Source: Mactra quadrangularis
Taxonomy: Eukaryota > Mollusca > Bivalvia > Venerida > Mactridae
Length of the DNA stretch: 64,000 nucleotides
Reading direction: 5' to 3'
Assembly: GCA_025267735.1 (NCBI GenBank)
Contig: CM046298.1
Span: 29,395,866-29,459,865, forward strand
This document shows positions 1 through 9,166 of the stretch, one piece after another (the first letter of the stretch is position 1; the number at the start of each line of letters is the position of its first letter). The position numbers were made by a program, and so were the translations under genes. The notes beneath the pieces are model-generated. The model made no database searches, was not told the DNA's origin, and saw only the letters and a list, made by a program, of their open reading frames with translations.

Positions 1-59
1 AATAACAGTTCCCTTAGAAATTCTTTATAAAATATGCTAAATCTAATATATTAGGAAAT

Positions 60-435
60 CCCATTTTCAGAATGGGAGAATTCTCCCATGGGAGAAATCC
101 CATTTATAAAATGGGAGAATTCTCCCATGGGAAAAATCCCATATACAGAAATGGGAGAATTCTCCCATGGGAGAATTCTCCCATTTCTAATATGGGAGAA
201 TTCTTAAATGGTGTTTAAATGCTTTAAAAGTGACAAACTATTCATTTTTTCTTTAGAATCATGTTATGTACATATAGATCTATCCAATTCTATCTCTAAA
301 TGTTAGTTTGGATGAGTTTGAAAAAATGGGAATTTTCTCCCATATTTGTAGATGGGAGAAAATTCCCATTTTCTCCCATAAAAATCCCATGGGAGAGCAA
401 TTCTCCCATGGGAATTTGCCGATTCCCATGGGAAT
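60..435. repeat. Chain of short overlapping palindromes (GGGAGAATTCTCCC)
   Basis: The stretch is built from GGGAGAA and its complement TTCTCCC joined through two kinds of centre, AATT (GGGAGAATTCTCCC) and CATG (TTCTCCCATGGGAGAA). Palindromes therefore overlap one another. Two dense clusters are seen, at about 60-205 and 325-435, separated by ordinary AT-rich sequence. I see no coding potential. It may be a simple satellite or the remains of a foldback element; no terminal repeats or target duplication were found. Confidence 0.8.
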
Positions 436-985
436 TTTGACTTATGACTTAAAATTAAACATATTTCTAGTAAATATATCTGGATGAAAGTTTACTGGTG
501 TTATGCCCATATGTAGATCTACATTTATTTAAAATTTGAAGTAAATCGGATGAAAAATAAAAAAAGTAAGTTTGCAAGATTTCCGGATTCGCAAACGTAT
601 TCTGGACTGTGTTATTTATACTACATTGAATATTAAACAAACTCACATGAAAACAGACATATTATACCTATATTATTTATTTTAGAAAGATGACACGTTA
701 CACGACCATTTATAGCTGACTGCTAACCAGAATTCAAACCCGAATTCAATTTTTGATGGGTGGGGTAAAACATGAATTTATCGGAAATTAATTTAAAAAA
801 CCTGCATATTTTCTCTTTTAATACGACTTAATACATCAAATTACATGTTGTTGTGGATATTTTATACTCTTTGTGCGCAGAAAAAAGCAGAAAAAAATCA
901 ATTCCTCTAATAAGATTTTTCTAGACTTTCTCATGTGCATCTAGAAAGCATTACGGAACTAATAACTGCTGTCTCCGTTCCTGTG
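436..985. other. No feature seen
   Basis: AT-rich sequence with no convincing open reading frame, repeat boundary or RNA gene. Confidence 0.5.
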
Positions 986-989
986 GCAA

Positions 990-1438
990 TTATTTTGATA
1001 TTGACCCTATATTTCGCCTAAAGTGACTGTGTGGACTATATGGCATTAGATAGCGTGTGCGGTCTCCGTTGCTGTTGTAAAGGGACGTCTTCTGTGTGAA
1101 CGTCTTATGTGTCTGTCCTAACTTGCAGTAGTAACGCGTCGTTTTGGGCGGCGCGCGATACCTGTCATTCTTCCGTTTATCGGGAACTTCCGCCACAGAC
1201 AACTGATCCGTAGTTTGCACCTGGCAAATCCCTTGAAACTATGATTTATGAGTATACTATTTGAACTGGCTGACACGACTAATTCGACCCTTTGGCTGCT
1301 GTTGAACAGGGTACAATGGATGGTTTCTCCTGAGTTATTTGCAATCTCCGTAAACAGATATCCTGTAGAGTTTGTTTTTGTGTGTTTCAACCGTTTTTTT
1401 TGCACTTTGGACAGGATTATTGATTGACATTGGTGCAA
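990..1438 (-). other. Candidate coding exon region, unknown product
   Basis: This stretch is less AT-rich than its surroundings and contains CpG-containing codons. On the minus strand two overlapping open frames exist: one of 76 residues (990-1220) and one of 106 residues (1118-1438). The 76-residue frame is basic and has a mixed, protein-like composition (for example KRKNDRYRAPPKTTRYY). A CAG that could serve as a splice acceptor lies just upstream of its first in-frame codons, near 1221-1226. I do not recognise the protein, and only one of the two overlapping frames can be the main coding frame. It could equally be a decayed mobile element. Confidence 0.25.
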
Positions 1439-1439
1439 A

Positions 1440-2314
1440 ATAAAATGATAGTGTCAATAAAGCAGATTAACAACGATATCACATGTTTTAAGTGACATTT
1501 TATTGTTTTTAACGCTTAACACCGCGAATCAGGGTTAGTCCTGGATATTTCTTGTTGAGCTTTACATTACATGTATTTAGGGGGTAGTTTATTCATCACA
1601 TAAATTAATCTTACAAGCTTTTTAATCAAAACTATTGTTTTAAGTATTGTACATTAAATTTAACTTACCAGGGTGCATTGAAATCTTATTAGAATTTGAT
1701 TTGTAAATTGTTGAACAGTTGTTAATTTAAGTGTATAAATGATACATATGGTTAGATTTCTTACAGTTTCATTTTCACTAACATGGAAACAATAAAATAT
1801 TAATTATTACTACATTATACAATTTGTTACAATTTACAGAACAGAACAAAAATGAAATTATTGAGAAAATACTAAATACATATTCATAAATACAATAATG
1901 ATTTAATTCTGATTATGTATCCATGAGTAATATGTTTGACAACAATCTAATTTTTGAAGTTGTCTAATGCCATTGTGAGTTTATATATTGAATCTTTGTC
2001 TTTATATTATGTAAGTTAAATGATGTATATATTGTAATAAGTATACAAACCTATGTCTTAATTAAATTCAATTAATATTTTTTAACTTTTCAGATTTTTT
2101 TTTATCAATTTATGACTTTAACTTTACTTTATTTTTTGTATATTCCACCTCCATTCACAGTTACATGTATGATAAGACTGGTCAGAGCTTATAATAGGCA
2201 TTTAATAATTACTCTTGTCTACTATTCCATAAAAGATAAAAATCAGTTTAGATTGCCTTTTTTGTAGTTTAATTAAACGAGCAAATTTATATGTTTTGTG
2301 GTACTTTGTGTACA
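1440..2314. other. No feature seen
   Basis: AT-rich sequence with homopolymer runs; no supported gene or repeat boundary. Confidence 0.5.
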
Positions 2315-2393
2315 TTCTGTCTGGTACCGGGTTCTGAGAACCCAGGGTCAAGGTCACTGGAAGTTATACGGGAAAACTTTCTGTCTGTGATAA
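2315..2393 (+). repeat. Fragment of a dispersed repeat (GGGTCAAGGTCACTGG family)
   Basis: The motif CAGGGTCAAGGTCACTGGAA followed shortly by GGAAAACTTT and a TGATAA end recurs at about 18226-18295 in the same order. I remember this type of motif as common in bivalve genomes, but I could not search. It is a partial copy with no visible ends of its own. Confidence 0.6.
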
Positions 2394-2475
2394 ATATTAT
2401 TATTATTATTATATACCGTATTTGTAAAGCGCTCTTTTCATATTGAATATATGTTCAAAAGCGCTTCACAATCAT
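2394..2475. repeat. ATT microsatellite plus AAGCGCT hairpin
   Basis: A short (TTA)n run at about 2396-2411 is followed by an inverted repeat in which AAAGCGCTCTTTT pairs with AAAAGCGCTT about 30 bases on. Such an ATT run next to an AAGCGCTT motif is often seen at retroelement 3' ends; no element body is visible here. Confidence 0.5.
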
Positions 2476-3831
2476 ATGCATAATTAGGAAAAACCTTGAA
2501 AAGTCCTTGAATTTTAAGAATTTTTAGTTTCTGTAATATCCATGTGTCACACCTTCTATAAAAATATTTCTTTTGTCGGCTACCTATCTTTTGCCGGCAG
2601 CTCGACTAGGTGCAACTTAGTAATATGTATGTTGATATCTTTAATTTGATGTTGGTGAGTCTCAATTCTCTAGGTTTGTAGTTGTTGTTGTGGCGCTATA
2701 TTTAGCGCTATTAATCTCGATGGCTCACAGCTTTCAGTTAATATATAATAGTAAAAGTTAATTGATCACAAAGATCTTGTAGTAATGTATGATATATAAT
2801 ATCCGTTTTAACATATTAATTCACAAAGTCCAATAAATTATAATAATGTCACAAAAAGACAAATTTTCACAAAGTTCTTAACAGTAAATTCTACGTAAGT
2901 TGACAACAAATGTCTATTCCTATTTTTATACACTAAGTATATTCTAAGACGTACACGTAGTTATATTTCGTAATTAAATTTAAAATACTACATTATATTA
3001 TATTATTTTGTAAATAATATTTCTTAGTATTTATAAGAAAAGCAAAGGGGTGGGGCAACTATAATTGACCATTGAAAAAGTTGTACGGGCTTGAAGCCAA
3101 TAAAAATAAGAAGTCAAAAATATAAGCAATTCTTAACTGTAATAACTGATTGCTTTGAGAAATATTAAGATTCAAACATATGAACTGCATAATAAAGAGT
3201 AGAGTAACTTAATCTGGGAAGCCAACAGATGTCAGTCAGGAAATTATCGAACATTTACAAAGAAAGCTTGATTGACATAATCATAATTATAGAATTGTTT
3301 TAAAAGGTGTAAAAAATATATATTTATTGACATAAGTGACTTTGGCTTCTAATATATGTTACAAACAATGGCTTGGGGATTAAACATTTTTGATATTTAA
3401 AAATCTAAACTTAATTCTACTTAAAATAATAATAAAAATATTATAAATTACATTTCAATGAGTATATGTCAGTCTACTCTGTGATACATGGATGATGATG
3501 ACGATTATCTAATGTATATTTATTTATTATGTTATTTATTTATGATGAATTTTTGCGCCCTCTAAAATTCTTTCGACCAATGACATTTTTGAGTAAAAAA
3601 ACCGCAAAAGACATGCCTCAAAAATCTTCAGCTTATTTATATAAGCATTATTAACCTTTTTGGTTTGTTTATTTTGGAACTTTGGATATTTCTGATTACT
3701 TTTTTTAAACTTAAATTGGTCTAGGGAATTTTGAGGGCAATCTATATTATGTAAAAAAAATTGATGTAAAAACTCTAAATCTAGTTGTTTCTCCTTATGT
3801 GTTGTCTTCATTTTACCACAGAAGTCAGTAT
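2476..3831. other. No supported feature
   Basis: AT-rich. A 91-residue minus-strand frame at 3536-3811 is lysine- and asparagine-rich and looks like chance. Nothing else has clear boundaries. Confidence 0.45.
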
Positions 3832-4100
3832 GTCACACACCTAGAGATTGAGAGCTACTTGGTTTGAATCTCGTAATGTGCTATGCTAATTTCCTTGAGC
3901 AAGATATTTACCTGAGAGATTACTTCACTTCATCTAGAATAAATAGTTTACTGCAAGGATGGTATAATTTTGTTGCACAAATTTGTCGGCTGTACTTATT
4001 AGCAGAGTAATAGAGTTCTAGAGAGATTGATGGATAGATACCAGTTTTCTGATGACAGGCTTACAGCTGTAAAGTCGGTGAACGTGAATTAGCGTTACAC
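3832..4100 (+). mobile_element. Degenerate tRNA-derived SINE, family 1
   Basis: This matches the better preserved minus-strand copy at 50541-50823 over most of its length. Shared landmarks in order are a B-box-like GGTTTGAATCTCG, then CTAATTTCCTTGAGCAAG, ATTTACCTG, GGTGGTATAAT-like text, AATTTGTCG, GATAGATACCAG and AAGTCGGTGAACGTG. The A-box end is badly eroded here. It is a non-coding retroposon that would have been mobilised by a LINE. Confidence 0.8.
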
Positions 4101-4147
4101 TTGGACTTTAAAATAGCCATAACATTGCATCTCATTTTTATAATTGT

Positions 4148-4320
4148 GTGTCGGGATTTGGATACTCCTGCTCAAGTGGGTGCGGATTCGAGAATACCAC
4201 CCAGGGAGGGGAGGTTATACCCTTCCATGAAAATTTTCCTCCATTGATTAGATAATATAGAGAAGTTTACCGCCTTTTGGAAGGGTAAGTGAATACTGGT
4301 TATAGACAATGGTCCAGGAA
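4148..4320 (+). mobile_element. SINE-like repeat, family 2, copy a
   Basis: It contains a B-box-like GGATTCGAGAATACC, then GGAGGTTATACCCTTCCAT and AAGTTTACC. The same order of motifs occurs at 4832-4995. The repeat is short and non-coding, with no clear 5' A box. It is related in style to, but distinct from, family 1. Confidence 0.5.
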
Positions 4321-4831
4321 ATTAAATGAAATGAGTCAAATGACCTAAAATTATGTTGACACTGCGTTTACTCCAATCAATAAATAAATATAAATAAATA
4401 ATGTATGAATGACAGTTTCTTGAAGAGGAAAATTGATATTATGACGATATGGTTTGTTCTTTTCTCAACTAAGTCAAAACTTTGATAATTTCACGTAGTA
4501 TTTATATAAAAATGAATGTTTTCTAACAACCACATGTGATATTCCAATAGCTTGTTTCAAATTGGTGGTGGAAATGGCTTAAAATAGCAGTAAATGACTC
4601 TTAGTATAGACTACAGAGTCTTAGTAACCACAAAAGAGAATGTATTCAGTCAACATGAAATTATTCAATCTTTGACAGTAAAAATCAACAGACTATATGA
4701 TGCATCAATCTTCAGAAAAAAGAGATTTCCAATCAATTCAAACATTTTATATAAGTTGATTTCATTCCAAATATGGTGTTAACTTTAGATGTTTGCATTC
4801 TGATAAATTTGAAATGAGAATCCATGGTAGC

Positions 4832-4995
4832 ACACCTAAATTTTAAATCTAGTGCCTGGAGGGGGTACTTGTTTAAATCCCACTCGAGGAGGTTATTCTC
4901 TTCCATAAAAATTTGACAATTATGTCATTTTTTTATTAATAAGTATATGGAAAAGTTTCCAAACTTTAGAAAGGGTTGGCCATGGAGAAACTAGA
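4832..4995 (+). mobile_element. SINE-like repeat, family 2, copy b
   Basis: Second copy of the repeat at 4148-4320. Shared pieces are a B-box-like TGTTTAAATCCCACTCGAGG, GAGGTTATTCTCTTCCAT, AAAAGTTTCC and a GAAAGGGT-type end. Both copies lie within 1 kb in the same orientation. Confidence 0.5.
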
Positions 4996-5008
4996 TTAGG
5001 TGCAATGG

Positions 5009-5396
5009 CAGGGCTTGAATTTAACTAAAATTGGACTTGCAATTTTTTCGAGTTGATTTTATTTCTACTCGCAAAATAAAAAGATGACTCATTTTTTTTC
5101 TCAAACTTTAACAGAATGCATTGTTACAATTCATCAATTCATATATGCAATATAAAAACACCATATATTTGATTTAATTATGCATGTAATAGACAAAGTG
5201 TATCAAGCATGTCTTCAGGGTGAACTTTTACATTGATACTATCGATCTATCTGGCCGCATCTAAGCTTATTTGAATGGCATTAGTTCAGACAGTAAAATT
5301 GTCTGCCTTAATTTCAACTTGGAGAGTTATAATTAAAGTTAATCATAATTTTCATATCTGCTCACAAGTTGCGAGTATGCGGGCTTAAATTCAAGC
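5009..5396. mobile_element. Short TIR element, possibly hAT-like
   Basis: The left end reads CAGGGCTTGAATTTAA and the right end carries TTAAATTCAAGC, giving an imperfect terminal inverted repeat of about 13 bases. The sequence CAATGG lies directly outside both ends (5003-5008 and 5397-5402), consistent with a target duplication. The body is AT-rich and non-coding. The CAGGGC terminus suits hAT, but the duplication is shorter than 8 bp as read. Confidence 0.45.
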
Positions 5397-5399
5397 CAA

Positions 5400-5955
5400 T
5401 GGTCCATGGCAGCTTGGTAGGATGCCTTGGTCATAATAAAAACAATTGTTGTGCGTACAAAGCATTAGAATCCAACATCACAGTCTGTACTATCCATTTA
5501 CCTTATTAATGAAGGAATATTGACATTTATGTCAATCTTTTATGGAAGGGTACATGTATATATAACTGCAACAGGTGAGATTCAAACCAACACCCCACGC
5601 CAGAAACTATATTTTGACCTCTTACCAAACTGTGCCTCAGACCCAGTTACCAACTGTGCCTCAGACAATGATTTTTATCGTTATTTTTCTTTTGTGAAAA
5701 GCGCCACAGGAAACTGTGAATATATATATATAAGGGTGAAACATAATATTTTCATAGTTTAACAGAACTCTAATCACAAATATACATATGATATTGATAA
5801 TGCAATTTACATAGCAACTATTCATTATCAGGGAATTATATATCTATGTCTCTGTTCACTGTTCATAAATTTTATATTCAAATACATACATAATTATGAA
5901 ATTATAATAATATGAATAATTGAAGGCACACATATATGCTGAAATATCTTAAGAC
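5400..5955. other. No supported feature
   Basis: AT-rich sequence. The 80-residue frame at 5520-5762 contains a short internal repeat (near CCAAACTGTGCCTCAGACCC) and looks like chance. Confidence 0.4.
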
Positions 5956-5958
5956 CTG

Positions 5959-6215
5959 GGCACCTTTTCTTTAAAATTCTTACGAAAGAAGTTATCGTAA
6001 GTCAATTTTCTAAAATTGTAGTTCAAAGTCAATGATTAAGTATGATATCATTTATGAGAACAAATGTACACTGTGTTTTACTTAACTCATGATATTTAGA
6101 ATTGAATGGTCAAAAACATGACCGAACAAATTAAGTTCCATGCTATTAACGTACGATAATTTTTATCGTAAGATTTTTTGCGTGAAAAGCACCATTGTAC
6201 TTGGGGCCATTTGTA
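5959..6215 (-). mobile_element. MITE, CTTACGATAA-TIR family, copy 1
   Basis: The ends form an imperfect inverted repeat. The left end has TCTTACGA and TTATCGTAAGTCAA-like text. The right end has GATAATTTTTATCGTAAGA followed by GTGAAAAGCACC. Read on the minus strand, the interior shares ACCATTCAATTC and GTGTACATTT-like words with the copies at 17627, 33470 and 36885. It is non-coding and about 250 bp long. The termini resemble a fragment next to the mariner-like pseudogene at 12707. Confidence 0.7.
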
Positions 6216-6370
6216 AACCAGTTAAAGGGAGCTAACTCATATAGAATTTTATACACAGAATACACAGTTATCTCCCTTCAATTCATATCCCTTCAATATT
6301 TCCAAAGAAATCTACAAAACAATTCTTTAAACCATATTGGAATGACTCACTGAATGTTTAACATGAAAAA

Positions 6371-6622
6371 ATGTGGCAAAAATGTGAACAGTGGCGTAAG
6401 GCTGGAAAACCTAGAGACTTGAAATCATCATTTTTTCGAGAATACAAACAAGCAAAACGAATATTTAGACGGGAACATCGTAGAATTGTTAACCTTTATT
6501 TATCTGAACTTGATAAGCAATTAGAGCATAAAGCAAAATCGAACAAAACTGGATTCTGGAAGGAAGTAAACTCTAGGAAACGTTCATCTGCAACAAAACA
6601 TGGGAACGGGAATAGAATTTAA
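6371..6622 (+). pseudogene. LINE fragment, endonuclease-RT linker region
   Basis: This is an 83-residue open frame rich in basic residues, containing YKQAKRIFRREHRR and KTGFWKEVNSRKRSS. That pattern (basic helix, then FW near a short Arg/Lys-rich tail) is typical of the linker between the endonuclease and reverse transcriptase domains of non-LTR retrotransposons. No endonuclease domain is seen upstream. The next piece of the same kind of protein (FDWTIDGIMYRDRDS) begins at 9167. The two could be one element split by about 2.5 kb of later insertion, or separate truncated copies. Not functional. Confidence 0.6.
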
Positions 6623-6624
6623 TA

Positions 6625-7165
6625 AGTTACTGTATATATCTTTTGATAAAATTCTCGGCATTTTATATGAACAAAAATCGTAATTATTTTGATAAAAATG
6701 TTTTTTTCGAACAAACAAATACATTTGTAATACCTAAACATACAAAAAGAGCTTAGATTTATTAATTTTGTCCTTTAGTTGTGTTCAAAAGTGCTCAAAT
6801 TTGCATCGTTCACATATATTTTTTCTTCCTCCTGAACCTAAGACTCCACTGTTTCGACTATGCTTACTATGTGGGGGAGTATTAAACAGACTTAAGTATT
6901 TTTAATTTCTCATTTCATCCATTTAAGTGTGTTTTAAAGCCCTCAGATTTTTTTCATTGACATGTGAAAATTTATTTTTTCAATAATGTCGTGAGGTGAT
7001 ATCCCTCCCAAACTTACCAAAAGGTCCCCCACCATTTACGGTCCTTCTGCAACCGGCATTGACATGTAGCACACTGCATTGTTGACTGTTCCTTGTATGT
7101 ATTCTTGTTGGCTACATAGACTTCATTGTCTGAACAATTTATTTTAGGCGGCAGTTTAGCTGTGA
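6625..7165. other. No supported feature
   Basis: AT-rich spacer between LINE pieces. No repeat boundary or reading frame was found. Confidence 0.4.
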
Positions 7166-7168
7166 AAC

Positions 7169-7318
7169 ATGACCAGTATATATACAAAGATTAAAAATGA
7201 CGACGGCAGTACTAGACTACATGCAGCTGTTGCAGACAAAACAGTTAATGTGATACAAAGCGACGAACCTGTAGGACTACGAGTTTGTGCCAAGTGTCAT
7301 GGAGTGAAACGCAGATAG
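7169..7318 (+). CDS. Possible small ORF, 49 residues, unknown
   Basis: An ATG-started frame of 49 codons ends in TAG. It begins MTSIYTKIKNDDGSTRLH and ends VGLRVCAKCHGVKRR. The composition is protein-like (few low-complexity runs, a Cys-x2-Cys pair near the end) and differs from the AT-rich surroundings. The Cys pair close to a basic C-terminus recalls the tail of some transposases, but the match is too short to name a family. It may be a surviving exon or element fragment. Confidence 0.25.
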   Translation: MTSIYTKIKNDDGSTRLHAAVADKTVNVIQSDEPVGLRVCAKCHGVKRR

Positions 7319-7422
7319 GTCTTTCAGGAACCGACGGAACATGATATTGATGACTAATGTGTACATGCTTAATGTAACTTTTTTCTATGTTTAAGTGTAG
7401 TTGTTGAAATGATACTGCATAG

Positions 7423-7690
7423 GCGGAATTAGCAGGGACAGGGGGTCCAGACCCCGTAGAATTTTCAAAATGTACATATCTATTAGTGTACTTCTTGACT
7501 GTAAGTCATTCTAAAGTAGCATCAAGCGTTTTATTCTCGGTGCTTCACATAGATTTAATGGTTATGTAGTTTTTATTATCATTACGTAACATTTTTCTGC
7601 AAAATTTGAATAATATGGTTGTGTTTTGAAAGGTTGGACCCCCCCCTAGAAAAAGTTCGGCCCCCAGAAAAAAATCATGGATCAGCCTTT
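7423..7690 (+). mobile_element. MITE, GGCGGATCCAGG family, copy 1
   Basis: It is co-linear with 51596-51876. Shared text includes AGGCGGA near the left end, AAAATGTAC, TATTAGTGTACTTCTTGACTG, AAGTAGCAT and CATTTTTCTGCAAAA. The right side has repeated GGACCCCC/TTCGG blocks and an end resembling ATGGATCAGCC. The ends are the inverse of each other. The element is non-coding and this copy is more eroded than the second. Confidence 0.75.
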
Positions 7691-7749
7691 CATAGTGTAC
7701 CGTATATAAATTTGTGCTAAAAGCTAAACATTCTATGTTGTTTAGATCA

Positions 7750-7895
7750 TGTGTAACCCGATAGAAATCATTATGAACTGAGGTTTAAACCCATGATCTC
7801 TCGAGTCGTAAGTGAACACTCTACCACGTCGCCATAAAAGCTAGCTTGAATACAAGGGAGTAAAATTACCATATAATATCTCGGCTACATACACC
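7750..7895 (-). mobile_element. tRNA-derived SINE-like repeat, family 3, copy a
   Basis: On the minus strand it has an A-box-like GACGTGGTAGAGTG and, about 35 bases on, a B-box-like GGGTTTAAACCTC, the spacing of a tRNA-derived promoter. The copy at 7995-8135 matches it in the same orientation. Confidence 0.65.
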
Positions 7896-7994
7896 CCCTC
7901 CTGTGCAGAATTTGTTCTCAAACTCTTGGAGCTTGATTGTCTGTGGGAATATCTAAGGGTGCAATCACACATTTTTCTTATATTGGGCACCAAA

Positions 7995-8135
7995 TATAAC
8001 GCGATAAAAATCTATGGTCCGAACTGAGATTCAAACCCACGACCTCTCGAGTCATAAGCGGACACGTCGCCATGAAAGATAGCTTAAAGGCAAGGAATTA
8101 CAAGTGGGGTATTATACCTTTGCTACATATGGACA
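7995..8135 (-). mobile_element. tRNA-derived SINE-like repeat, family 3, copy b
   Basis: Direct repeat of 7750-7895. Shared plus-strand words are GAACTGAG, AAACCCA, GACCTCTCGAGTC, ACGTCGCCAT and TAGCTT. The B-box-like GTGGGTTTGAATCTC is clearer than in copy a, but about 7 bases are missing in the A-box part. Confidence 0.65.
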
Positions 8136-9165
8136 TATGAATTTATTATTGATTTCTAAATGTTCTGTACGTGTTTTTAAGTACTCAAGGTAAGATTCAA
8201 GTTTAGATCTACATACATATGATTTTTCTTACCATATAGCTCTGTGTAAGATGATGATGATTGTTGATGATAATGATGATGATAATTATGAGAATGTTAT
8301 CTATGTGTTATATTGTTATGCTTATAAGAGTCTACTGAATCATAAGAGCGTGTTTTTCTTTGCCTTTGGTTTCTACACAAAGAATGCTACACAAGGTTTT
8401 TCTTATAACCCTACTACCAGCTAAAATGGCAGCCATTTTAGACGCCATCTTGAATTTCGGGGCCCACACCTAATTTTTTAATTTATGCCGACAGTCTGAT
8501 AAACTTCAGACTGTCCCGAACAGTTTGGTATATGGCTCAGTTTGTGACTTTTTGTGGTCCTGTGAAATTAAAAGAATCACACTTAGCTGCTCTACTATTA
8601 TGTGTGGTATTTAAATTAGAGTGTTCAATATGTTATACTTATTCTTATTATTTTATTCCAATTATTTTTTAACAAAGAAAAAGTTGTCATATAATTATCA
8701 TTAATCCAAAGTTATATTTTATATTTTCAGTTTGTATATATAAATAAAACAAGATAATATGAAATTTATTTTTATTTTCTGTTGTATCTATTGGTTCTCA
8801 CTGGGTGGGGTAAACAGATACCAATATTTCCGATTTTATTTGGAAAACTACACAGAATATTCCTTAGTTTACAAATAATTATACTCAAGCAGCCTTTTCT
8901 ATCAACCATGGTAGTTATTTGTGCAAATAAAACAATTGAAAAGTTCATTTTAAGGTGTAAACAGGCTTTAGTCCGACTTCAGCCCCTTACTACAGTTTTG
9001 TCAATCGCTATTACAGGTGGTCAATGTAAGAGTGAATTTAGTAAACTTTTACTCCGAATTTCTTTGAGGACTTGTTTTCTGTGGTGTAGGAAGGCTTGTA
9101 CTTTACAATAGTGGTGAAATTATTTCTGTTGCAATTTGTTTTAGGTTCGGGTCATTTTTGGGCTA
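8136..9165. other. Spacer with GAT microsatellite; origin unclear
   Basis: It holds a GATGAT-type microsatellite at about 8250-8287 and, near 8420-8480, text resembling a dispersed repeat (AAAATGGCAGCCATTTTAGA, a palindrome). The frame at 8782-9111 has no recognisable domain. Part of 8900-9165 could be eroded LINE sequence upstream of the fragment starting at 9167. Confidence 0.4.
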
Positions 9166-9166
9166 A

